From assembly GCA_964473645.1 (NCBI GenBank), contig CAYYPW010000006.1:62001-126000 (forward strand): a stretch of 64,000 bases of DNA, written 5' to 3'. Origin of the DNA: HdN1 sp964473645 (lineage in GTDB: Bacteria > Pseudomonadota > Gammaproteobacteria > Pseudomonadales > Ketobacteraceae). Made by a program: the position numbers and the translations under genes. Under the pieces are notes generated by a model, which was not told where the DNA came from, did no database searches, and saw only the letters and a program-made list of their open reading frames with translations. Below are positions 42,933 to 51,488 of this stretch, in pieces (the first letter of the stretch is position 1; each line of letters starts with the position of its first letter).

Positions 42933-45683
42933 CTATTTCTGTCGTCTCGTTTCAATTACTAACAACTGTCGGAAAGTAGCCTGCACTCGCTCCATAAACC
43001 CATAGTGTCTGAAGGTATGTCCCATCACATACATAGGAATTCGATTAGCTAGCAGATCCCACAAGCTCAGCTCATAACCACGCCGCCACTGTGATTGATC
43101 GATAGTTTTTCCAGTGAACCTTTCAAGCGCAACCCGGTGCAACTCGACATATCTATCAACCGCTTCTACAGTGACATCCGGTTGCATTGTCATAGTTAAA
43201 AATTCAGCCAAATCGTGCTGCGGTAATTGAATTGTAGCCAGCTCCCAATCATAAGCACAGAGAACAGGCCCATCACTGGTCTTTCTAAAGCAGATATTGC
43301 GAGGATTGAAATCGTTGTGAATCAACGTTTTTGGCATTTTGTCGATTTCTGCATACCAGTCAGGCAAGGAATATATAATGCTGCGGAAGTTTTCCATGTC
43401 TTTTGGAGAGAACCATTCTGGAAATTCTTCACTAGCATGCACACCCAACATTTCCCACAAGCGCAAACGAGTCATCATATTCTGTTGTGTGGGAGCATTG
43501 GAAAACCACGGCTTCTCACGCAACTCATCTTCACGCCCATACCAAATGGCATGCATCTCCGCAATACCAGTAATGGCAGCCTCAATATGTGTTTCTGTCC
43601 AACCGGAAGTATCGTCGGCGGTATCCATCAATTCCATGTTGGTCAACATTTCTTCCACGAGTACATATGCTTCGCGTTTTGGCTCACTCCATGCGTAGTA
43701 GACTACAGGGGCATGTTTGCGGAAGCGCAGGTCTTCCTGCTTCATGACTTCCAGCTCACGCACATGGCAATGCCGGAAATCAAGTTCATTTTTAAAGTTA
43801 TTGTATGTTTGAGCCAATCGCGCATCACACAAAGATGCAATGCGATTTGAAACCAGGATAACTTCTTCATCAAGCGGTTTGACTTTTATCATCACATCCC
43901 TGGAATTGTCGTCACCCGCCAGCTTCACTCTGAAAGGAAAATGCCCTATCAGCTTATTGAGTTTATGCGCGGTCAACTCGGTGATAATAGAGCTTCCCTG
44001 ATTCTGCACATTTATTTGCTCAACATTGGCAACATGGACTGTGGTGTTGCCTGTGTAGCTCTGCATTACACGGTTGAAAAATGCAACGTTGAAATCCCCC
44101 AATTTCAACCACTCAACTGGACGATTCCGTCCTAACGCCTCATGTGCACGCGCAAACTGATCCGTTGCTATTGCCGACATCGTTGATAAATCAAGCGCCA
44201 AGCAGTATGATGCGATGATCTCCGCCAGTTTGTGCGCCTTACCAGCCCCAGCACAATCCAGAATTTGCAAACATTCCTTTTGATGAGGCAGATTTGTACC
44301 ACCCCCGATTGTTCCGATAACCAAACTCGGCAAAGTCATCGCTGCATAGAGAGAACCATCATCTGTCAATTCGACATGTAAGTGCCCTATCGAAGACTCA
44401 TGCACACAAGCAATATCTTGTCCCGTCGCAGTAAACATAGCAGCAATAGTATTGGCGATGTTTATATTCATACCCACCATACCGGCGGCGATACTTCCTG
44501 ACACGCCATTTACAAACCCGCGTGTAATGGTTTCAGGTGAGACCTTTAGCACCTGACGACAGATTTCTGCAGAGATTACACACTCAGCAATGACGCGAAT
44601 CCCTCTGCCTTTAATGAACGATTGATAGGTGACTTTTTTGTCATTCGACAGGTTGGATTCAATAAAAAACCTGTCGAATTTAACACCGTCAAAAGCCTGC
44701 ATTTTCTTCATAATCCACTGACACGCCTGCCAAGTGCAGGTGGTCGTCATATTCTGACCAGCAGCATCGCCCGTCTGATAGATGAATTGCACGTTGACAG
44801 CTTTGCCGATAATGTGGGTTTCAAGCTCGACAAGATCAGCATAATTCGAGTATTTTCGGGTTTCAGCTGCGATTTCTTTAAAATGATCTTTCACCCACTC
44901 CGCGAAAAAGAAAGCCGACCCAAGATCCGACAATACAAAAACTGGAACCCGCATCATACGTTGGCCCAATACACGCGCAGTTGCACCTCCGCTTCGTGTA
45001 ATAGCTGTAGCACCTCGGGTAACGGATGCAACCAAGGCGCCTTCCGAGGTCGCCAATGGTGCGTAATAGAGCCCGTGTGCATGAACCCCTTTTATTAGTA
45101 GAGGCCCACCAATACCCACAGGCACTTCTACGGAACCAATAAAGGCTTCAATATTACTTACCAGCGCTTTCGGATCTAATGTTGTCTTTGAAACTCGCTC
45201 AAGCAAAGTACCCGTTTGTTCACGTACAAACGCCAGTCGTTCATTTCTCGCTTCTTCAGTGTACAAGCCTCTCGCCGGCACGACAGGAAGCGGTCTGTTC
45301 TCAACCTCATCCAAGTTTTCCGCAGAAGAATGGGTACGCAACAAGTAACTTATCTTCCATAAATATGCAGATGTTTCCTGATCATCGTTACTACGAAAAA
45401 CAAGTTTTAGCCGACCATCACGACTTTCTTCCACCTTCGAAACAACAAGTCTTAATGGGCAGTAGTTTTTGTCCAGGACATTTAAGGAAAACTCTGGCAC
45501 TTCAGTACCGACAACTGGCAATTTAGCTGCGTCGCTACCAGCATAACTGACCGATATGTGTCCCTTTGAGATATCCACGGGAATCCCGGAAAACTCGTTT
45601 CCACCATACATGAAAAAGGAGCTGGCGCCGTGCTCTGGAACAAACACGTATCTAGGTGCAATCACATGTACTTTTGGTTTCAT
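42933..45683 (-). CDS. HMG-CoA-reductase-type enzyme fused to an APH-like kinase
   Basis: 916 residues from the ATG at 45683 (AGAGAAAAGAAG before it; a TTG lies 6 codons upstream). An unassigned beta-rich N-terminal region (about 1-125, perhaps PilZ-like) is followed by a class I-like HMG-CoA reductase domain (about 160-550): LATSEG (Glu 214), SNDKK (Lys 349/350), TGQDI (Asp 423), IGTIGGGTNLP and a C-terminal catalytic His 514. A phosphotransferase domain (about 590-916) has HNDFNPRN (789-796) and a metal-binding YDWE (Asp 812). It could reduce HMG-CoA or another acyl thioester to an alcohol and phosphorylate the product. First gene of the operon. Confidence 0.88.
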   Translation of the reverse strand: MKPKVHVIAPRYVFVPEHGASSFFMYGGNEFSGIPVDISKGHISVSYAGSDAAKLPVVGTEVPEFSLNVLDKNYCPLRLVVSKVEESRDGRLKLVFRSNDDQETSAYLWKISYLLRTHSSAENLDEVENRPLPVVPARGLYTEEARNERLAFVREQTGTLLERVSKTTLDPKALVSNIEAFIGSVEVPVGIGGPLLIKGVHAHGLYYAPLATSEGALVASVTRGATAITRSGGATARVLGQRMMRVPVFVLSDLGSAFFFAEWVKDHFKEIAAETRKYSNYADLVELETHIIGKAVNVQFIYQTGDAAGQNMTTTCTWQACQWIMKKMQAFDGVKFDRFFIESNLSNDKKVTYQSFIKGRGIRVIAECVISAEICRQVLKVSPETITRGFVNGVSGSIAAGMVGMNINIANTIAAMFTATGQDIACVHESSIGHLHVELTDDGSLYAAMTLPSLVIGTIGGGTNLPHQKECLQILDCAGAGKAHKLAEIIASYCLALDLSTMSAIATDQFARAHEALGRNRPVEWLKLGDFNVAFFNRVMQSYTGNTTVHVANVEQINVQNQGSSIITELTAHKLNKLIGHFPFRVKLAGDDNSRDVMIKVKPLDEEVILVSNRIASLCDARLAQTYNNFKNELDFRHCHVRELEVMKQEDLRFRKHAPVVYYAWSEPKREAYVLVEEMLTNMELMDTADDTSGWTETHIEAAITGIAEMHAIWYGREDELREKPWFSNAPTQQNMMTRLRLWEMLGVHASEEFPEWFSPKDMENFRSIIYSLPDWYAEIDKMPKTLIHNDFNPRNICFRKTSDGPVLCAYDWELATIQLPQHDLAEFLTMTMQPDVTVEAVDRYVELHRVALERFTGKTIDQSQWRRGYELSLWDLLANRIPMYVMGHTFRHYGFMERVQATFRQLLVIETRRQK

Positions 45684-46206
45684 CTTCTTTTCTCTTTTCA
45701 AACAATTCTGTCGAGCCCAAGGAGCCGGCCCCGATCTGCTAAGGGAACTACTGCGTTAAGGGAATTACTGTGTGAAGGTGCTCAGATACAAACGATCTTG
45801 TGTTCGTCGTAAAAAACGAATACCGTTTCGAAATGGTTTGTTACGCACAATGACCGTCTGATTAACACTTGTGACGTTCAGCGAAAAAGATCCCTCATTT
45901 TTCACTCTAGCACGCATTCACAACTTCGCCCTGCGATACAGCATTCCTTTCTGAAACAATATCGCGCATATTCGCAAACATGTACGCAACAACGAACACT
46001 GTTTATGTGTATTTTTGTTTCAGGATGGCGCACCTTATAACCAAAAACGTTAAGAAATGTAGCCGGTTACGTTTTTATGCCGAAGAAACGTTCAACTTTT
46101 GAAGGGAAACGAAGGATAGGAAAGGGAATTCTTGCACTATTTTGCACAACATGGCCCTGGAGATACGGGCGGGAGGGCAGGGGCGCGTAAGAACGCCCCA
46201 TTTATG
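45684..46206. promoter_or_regulatory. 523-bp leader of the lipid operon
   Basis: No gene seen. It is A+T-rich towards 46100. A 17-bp imperfect direct repeat (CTAAGGGAACTACTGCG and TTAAGGGAATTACTGTG, 45739-45772) lies 56-90 bp before the first start codon and could bind a regulator. An inverted repeat AAAAACGT/ACGTTTTT has arms at 46043-46050 and 46069-46076. The promoter of the operon must lie here, but I cannot assign boxes. Confidence 0.5.
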
Positions 46207-46232
46207 GGGTAAATAGACGAGCTAATTTACCC
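46207..46232 (-). terminator. asnS terminator hairpin
   Basis: Perfect arms GGGTAAAT (46207-46214) and ATTTACCC (46225-46232), five bases after the asnS stop. Further on, GGGGCG/CGCCCC (46180-46199) and CCCC/GGGG (46196-46209) give alternative overlapping stems. No long T run. Confidence 0.55.
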
Positions 46233-46236
46233 AACC

Positions 46237-47637
46237 TCAATAATCCGCCACCCCCGGCGCCCGCGGAAACGGAATTGCATCCCGTATATTCTCAATCCCA
46301 CTGATATACGTCAGCAACCGCTCAAACCCAAGCCCAAACCCGGCGTGCGGAATCGACCCATAACGGCGTAGATCCCTATACCACGAAAGATTTTCGGCCA
46401 AGCCGTGAGGTGCCATCTTCTCATCGAGAAGATCCAATCGCTCCTCCCGCTGACTACCTCCGATGATTTCGCCAATGCCTGGCGCCAGAATATCCATTGC
46501 CGCGCAGGTCTTTCCATCATCGTTGCGACGCATATAAAAAGCTTTGATCGCCTCGGGGTAATTCATCACGATCACCGGGCGCCCGGCATATTCTTCTGCC
46601 AGGTAGCGCTCGTGCTCGGATTGCAAATCATTACCCCACACGACCGGGAACTGGAACAATTTGCCGGATTTCTGCAACACGTGTACCGCCTCGGTGTAGT
46701 CCAGGCATGCGAACGGGCGCCGTACCAGGTTTTCGAGGCGCGCAATCAGGCCTTTCTCATAGTGGTCGTTGAAAAATGCAAGCTCAGGCCCCCGCGTCGA
46801 GAGCACCTCTTGCACAACACTCTGAAGAAATTGCTCGGCAATCGAGGCGATCATCGGCAAATCGGCGAACGCAACTTCCGGCTCCACCATCCAGAACTCG
46901 GCAAGATGACGCGTCGTATTGGAGTTTTCCGCACGAAAGGTGGGGCCAAACGTATAAATACGCGAGAGCGCAGTGCAGTACGCCTCACCGTTAAGTTGCC
47001 CGGATACCGTGAGGAAGGCTTCTTTGCCGAAAAAATCCTGCGAAAAATCCACTCCCCCTTGTGGCAGGCGCGGCAGATTGAGCATATCCAGGGTGCTCAC
47101 CCGAAACATCTCACCCGCCCCTTCGCAATCGCTGGCAGTAATGATGGGGGTGTTGACCCAAAAAAAACCGTGTTGGTCGAAGTAGCGGTGTATCGCCTGC
47201 GAAACGGTATTCCTGAGACGCGCCATGGCGCCGAACGTGTTGGTGCGGGGGCGCAAATGGGCGACGGTACGCAAATATTCGAGCGTATGGCGTTTTTTGG
47301 CGATGGGATAGGTTTCCGGGTCATCGACCCAACCTAATACCACCAGCTCATCGGCCTTTAATTCCAGTTGTTGCCCCTGCCCCTGCGATGCCGAAAGCAC
47401 ACCACTGACCCGGATACTGCAACCCGCCGAAAGCTTGAGCACCTCACTGTCATAGTTATCCAACGCTTTATCGACAATTATTTGCAAGCCGTCAAAACAG
47501 GAACCATCGTGCAACTGAACAAACGAAAATCCCCCTTTGGAATCCCGACGTGAACGTACCCAACCCGACAGGGTCAACGCTTGCCCCACGGTGAACTCAC
47601 CTGCCAACACATTTCGAATCTGCGGCAACCATTGCAT
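46237..47637 (-). CDS. asnS: Asparaginyl-tRNA synthetase
   Basis: Charges tRNA-Asn. A 466-residue class II synthetase: an N-terminal OB-fold anticodon-binding domain (LSGWVRSRRDSKGGFSFVQL, about 20-105) and the catalytic domain with motif 2 (FRAENSNTTRHLAEFWMVE) and motif 3 (GFGLGFERLL). Full length as in E. coli (466 aa). It stands alone downstream of the penicillin-acylase gene. Marks the return to ordinary housekeeping sequence after the accessory region. Confidence 0.97.
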   Translation of the reverse strand: MQWLPQIRNVLAGEFTVGQALTLSGWVRSRRDSKGGFSFVQLHDGSCFDGLQIIVDKALDNYDSEVLKLSAGCSIRVSGVLSASQGQGQQLELKADELVVLGWVDDPETYPIAKKRHTLEYLRTVAHLRPRTNTFGAMARLRNTVSQAIHRYFDQHGFFWVNTPIITASDCEGAGEMFRVSTLDMLNLPRLPQGGVDFSQDFFGKEAFLTVSGQLNGEAYCTALSRIYTFGPTFRAENSNTTRHLAEFWMVEPEVAFADLPMIASIAEQFLQSVVQEVLSTRGPELAFFNDHYEKGLIARLENLVRRPFACLDYTEAVHVLQKSGKLFQFPVVWGNDLQSEHERYLAEEYAGRPVIVMNYPEAIKAFYMRRNDDGKTCAAMDILAPGIGEIIGGSQREERLDLLDEKMAPHGLAENLSWYRDLRRYGSIPHAGFGLGFERLLTYISGIENIRDAIPFPRAPGVADY

Positions 47638-47751
47638 AGAAAACCCTCACTCATTACGTTCAACTGCAAGTACATTTGGCTGCAAGCATAAGTAGCCTGC
47701 CCGGTTTGCACAACGCCTGCCCTTGCGCTCCTGCTCACCTGCCTGTTGGAA

Positions 47752-50175
47752 TCAGTGCACCGCAAGCGGTACGTTAAATTCCTCTAAATCAGTGCCTCGT
47801 ACAATAACGCGCTCGATCACCTGCGGCACCTGCTCGGCCGTCCACAATGCCGATTTGAACCAGGTAAAACGCGCCCATTGATCTGACAGCGATCGAAAAT
47901 ACGGGGTTTCGGGATCTGCTGACGGGCCACTGCTATGAGCAAACCAAGCCTCCGTCGGATGAGCCAGATCGCAGACAAACCGGCTACTCGCGCCATTGAT
48001 GACGCGCAATCCCGCATCGCCATTTTTCATGGCAACGGCAGGGCTAAGGGTATTGGGTTCTCCTGGAAACTCTGCCTCCAGCGACACAAAGGGAGCCGCT
48101 CCAGGCACCAGATCCCCCAGCAGACTGGCGATTTTCACCTTCTGCACTCTGCCCCAACGCCAACGCGGCACACTTTGACCGTGATGTGCCGCCAATCGCT
48201 CCACCGTGTGCTCAAAACCGGCCCCCACCCAATGCGCGAGGGCAAAACCCGTTTTTTCCTGCAATACCGCCCGCAAGGGGTCTTGCATATTCATCAGCAT
48301 TTGATCAAGCCGCGGAATGGCGCGCTGGCCATGCGCAAACCGTCGAGCCACTTTTTCCGACAACAGTTTGCCAAAAATCACCCGTGGCAAGGTGCGTCGA
48401 AGCATGGAAAAAACCGTTGCCCCCACCGAATTGACATCGAACACACCGTCCCACCGCTGCAACGCCTGCCATGCATCACGTTGCAACGGCGTCGCCTGTT
48501 CATACGGCGCAAGCATTGCACACAACGCGTCGCGCAGGGGGCGCGCAAACAGGCTATCGATATCGGCTTGCATAGCCTGCATGTCTGCCAAAGTGTGCTC
48601 CTGCGACGCGGCAAGCCATTGTTCAATCCGGCGTTGTCGATAATCTGCCTCACAGTGCACCGGTGTGGCAATTTTCGAATACTGATCGGCATCGGTCACG
48701 CTGTTGGCGGTCGCCACAAAACCACACACAGGATCAACCTGTGAAGGATTTTCGTCGAAGGCTAAATACCCCCGCCATTGTGCATCTGCTTCATGGGCGT
48801 TTCGCACAAACAGCCCCTCTTTATTGCGACGCGGCAAGCGCCCAACGGCATGCCAGCCAATTCGCCCCTCACGGTGAGCGTGAACGACATTGAAGTCAAA
48901 GGGGCCTTCGTTGATCTGTGCCAGAGCTGCATCGAAAGCTTCCGGTGTCTGCGCTGCCATCAAGGCGAGATGGCCTTCAAAATGCGCGGCATGATTACAA
49001 TCGATATAACGTAGCGCCAAATCGGCGCCATCCCCATGCTTCCAGTCGGGATAAATGATGCCATGCTCACACCGCTCCCACGTCACCGTGTCATGGCGAT
49101 GAAAGCGTGCATTTAGGGGTTCACTGTGTTGCGAAATGGTGCCGATCCCCCCCGCACAACGATAGTGAGAAGTGGCGCCTGGCAGGCGCTCAATGCGAAA
49201 CAAATCCCAGGCGTCACGAAATGCGGTGGTAATTCCCCATGCAAGGTGCGCGTTATGGCCAAAGCCAAAGGCAGGAAACCCCGGGTACATTCCGCCCTGT
49301 ACATCGTACTCGGGACACTTAAGGTGAACGTGATGCCAGAAGGTTGGCGCCGGTAATAGCGGTACATGGGGATCATTCGCAAGCAAGGGTTTGCCTGACA
49401 ACGTGCGTGCACCCGCCACTGCCCAATTGTTGCTGCCAATCGCAAGCGGGTCTATTGGAGCCTCGGCGCCCATCATCTCGCCTGACGGATTTAATGTCGG
49501 TACATTCTCCCACGGGGCATCCGGGTAAAGCATACGCGCCAGTTCATCTCCGACGTCGCCTCGCACACTGTCGAATACCAGCTCGTTTTCCAGCGGCAGT
49601 AAGCTGATCACCAGAGCACACGCGCGTGCCGCCAGCATACTGTCCTCGGGCGTCCAGGGTTCGATGCGGCCTAGCAGCCATTGTTCCGGACTACGCAGGC
49701 CCGCGCGCCAGGCGTCATTCACCCCTTGCGAATATGCATCCAAACAGTGCCGGGCACGTGTGGATAACGCCGCGATGTCACGGCGAACTTCGTCGACAAA
49801 GCCCAAAGGCCGCACAAATTTGTCGATATCTACCAACGAAAATCCCGCCAGGAAGCCCAAGGCTTTGGGAAACGAAACCCCTGCAATCCACTCACTTAAC
49901 CGACCCCGCGCCAAATGCCGCAATAAATCCAGATGCAGCCCACGTTCTGATGCCTGCAGAAAACCCAGCGCAACATAGAGGTCGCTTTCGTGTTCGGTAT
50001 AAAGATGAGCAACGCCGTTGATGTCGCGAACCACTTCCAATCTCCCTTGCAGGTGCGAGAGCTTGGTCGCATCGAACAAGGGCCGAAACGTGGTCGAGTG
50101 CCCTCCCAGCAACAGATTGACCCAGCGCCCCATCCCCGCCACACCTGCCAGCCCAGCCCATTTCGACTTGCCCAT
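47752..50175 (-). CDS. Penicillin-acylase-family Ntn hydrolase
   Basis: An 807-residue precursor of the N-terminal-nucleophile amidases that includes penicillin G acylase and the acyl-homoserine-lactone acylases PvdQ and QuiP. The alpha-chain region has VVRDINGVAHLYTEHESDLY; the autocleavage site and nucleophile are Gly 247-Ser 248 in IGSNNWAV; the beta chain carries NDPHVPLLPAPTFW. Family members are usually exported, yet no clear signal peptide is seen, only a weakly hydrophobic N-terminus. Substrate cannot be told from the sequence: AHL, lipopeptide or beta-lactam amides are all possible. It sits alone, upstream of asnS. Confidence 0.88.
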   Translation of the reverse strand: MGKSKWAGLAGVAGMGRWVNLLLGGHSTTFRPLFDATKLSHLQGRLEVVRDINGVAHLYTEHESDLYVALGFLQASERGLHLDLLRHLARGRLSEWIAGVSFPKALGFLAGFSLVDIDKFVRPLGFVDEVRRDIAALSTRARHCLDAYSQGVNDAWRAGLRSPEQWLLGRIEPWTPEDSMLAARACALVISLLPLENELVFDSVRGDVGDELARMLYPDAPWENVPTLNPSGEMMGAEAPIDPLAIGSNNWAVAGARTLSGKPLLANDPHVPLLPAPTFWHHVHLKCPEYDVQGGMYPGFPAFGFGHNAHLAWGITTAFRDAWDLFRIERLPGATSHYRCAGGIGTISQHSEPLNARFHRHDTVTWERCEHGIIYPDWKHGDGADLALRYIDCNHAAHFEGHLALMAAQTPEAFDAALAQINEGPFDFNVVHAHREGRIGWHAVGRLPRRNKEGLFVRNAHEADAQWRGYLAFDENPSQVDPVCGFVATANSVTDADQYSKIATPVHCEADYRQRRIEQWLAASQEHTLADMQAMQADIDSLFARPLRDALCAMLAPYEQATPLQRDAWQALQRWDGVFDVNSVGATVFSMLRRTLPRVIFGKLLSEKVARRFAHGQRAIPRLDQMLMNMQDPLRAVLQEKTGFALAHWVGAGFEHTVERLAAHHGQSVPRWRWGRVQKVKIASLLGDLVPGAAPFVSLEAEFPGEPNTLSPAVAMKNGDAGLRVINGASSRFVCDLAHPTEAWFAHSSGPSADPETPYFRSLSDQWARFTWFKSALWTAEQVPQVIERVIVRGTDLEEFNVPLAVH

Positions 50176-50409
50176 ATGCCCCCCTACTGGTCGTTAGCGA
50201 TGCTCTGAAAATGCCCATTTACCCTTACACATCGCCCTGCTTCTCCAGTGTGGCACGTAAATCGGTGCATTCAACCCAAGCCACTGTTTCCATTTCACTA
50301 TTTACGGCAAGGCCTGCAATTAACAGCAAATCGCTAATCATTGCTGGCCATTACGACAGCTTGTCTATACTCAATTAGGTAAACTGGCATAACTCTGTGG
50401 ATTTCAACG

Positions 50410-51477
50410 ATGATGTTGCGGAAGAAATTGGCTCAACTGCTTAAAGCCACCCTCTGGATGGGTGCGACACTCGCGCCCTTGAACAGCTTCGGCGCTGACA
50501 TGGTCACCCTCAAGCTCTTCAACTGGCCTGACTACATCGCACCCAGCGTACTGGCAGAATTCGAAAAGCAGCACAAGATCAAGGTCGAGGTGGTGGCTTA
50601 CGAAACGGATGAGCTTAAAGATGACCTCATCCTGCGCACCAACGGTGGCGAAGGCATGGATATCATTGTCAGCGCCCGCCACTCGATGATGCGTCTGATC
50701 AGTCAAAAATGGATGTTGCCGTTAGACAACAACGCCATCCCTAACCGGCACCACCTTACCGCTCGCTTTGAAGCGGATCGCAACAAGGTCAAGGACTATG
50801 CCGTCCCCTACTTGTGGGGAACGCTGGGTATCGCCTGGAGAAAGGACAAGATCCCCAAGCCACTGACCACATGGAAAGAATTTTTTGAGCCAGCCCCCGA
50901 ACTCAAGGGGCATATCATGACGATCAGCGACAGCCAGGACGCCATCGGCATGGCGTTGAAAGCGCAGGGCTACTCTGCCAACGATAACTCACCCGAAGCC
51001 CTCGCCAAGGCCAAAGCGCTATTGAAGGTGCAGCAGCCCAGTGTCCTTAAATATAGCTACCCGTCTCTCGATAAAACGTCTGAGCTTCTGGGCAATGACG
51101 TCTGGGTTGCCATGCTGTTCAATGGCGACGCGCTCACACTCAAGGGGTATAACGAGAACATTGAGTACCGGGTCCCACGAGAAGGTGGCAGTATCTGGGT
51201 GGACTATTTAGGGATACTTGCCAAAACCAAACACCCGAAAGAAGCGCACTTATTTATCAATTTTCTTTGCGACCCCAAAATCGCGGCTGAAAATGCGGTG
51301 GCTTTAAACTTTGCTCCCGCCAACACGTCAGCTGAGAAGTTATTGCCCATGGAATTTCTGAAAAATCGCGCGATCTACCCCCCTCGCAATACACTGGGAC
51401 AATCCGAGCAATATGCGGATCTGACACCCGAGGAACAAAAGCAACGCACTGACCTGTTTCTTGAAATTTCGAACTGA
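50410..51477 (+). CDS. PotD/NspS-like periplasmic polyamine-binding protein
   Basis: A 355-residue periplasmic binding protein of the PotD/PotF family with a signal peptide (about 1-28, …NSFGA) and the LKLFNWPDYIAPSVLAEFE start typical of the family. No ABC permease or ATPase genes are adjacent. Instead the next gene, 11 bp downstream, is a membrane GGDEF/EAL protein, the arrangement of NspS-MbaA of Vibrio cholerae, where NspS binds norspermidine or spermidine and signals through MbaA to control biofilm. A sensing rather than transport role is therefore likely. Confidence 0.85.
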   Translation: MMLRKKLAQLLKATLWMGATLAPLNSFGADMVTLKLFNWPDYIAPSVLAEFEKQHKIKVEVVAYETDELKDDLILRTNGGEGMDIIVSARHSMMRLISQKWMLPLDNNAIPNRHHLTARFEADRNKVKDYAVPYLWGTLGIAWRKDKIPKPLTTWKEFFEPAPELKGHIMTISDSQDAIGMALKAQGYSANDNSPEALAKAKALLKVQQPSVLKYSYPSLDKTSELLGNDVWVAMLFNGDALTLKGYNENIEYRVPREGGSIWVDYLGILAKTKHPKEAHLFINFLCDPKIAAENAVALNFAPANTSAEKLLPMEFLKNRAIYPPRNTLGQSEQYADLTPEEQKQRTDLFLEISN

Positions 51478-51488
51478 CAGGCGACGAC

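Noticed and set aside
46405..48744. Long plus-strand frames opposite asnS (310 codons) and the acylase gene (269 codons)
   Set aside because: Both lie antisense to well-recognised genes and show no motifs.
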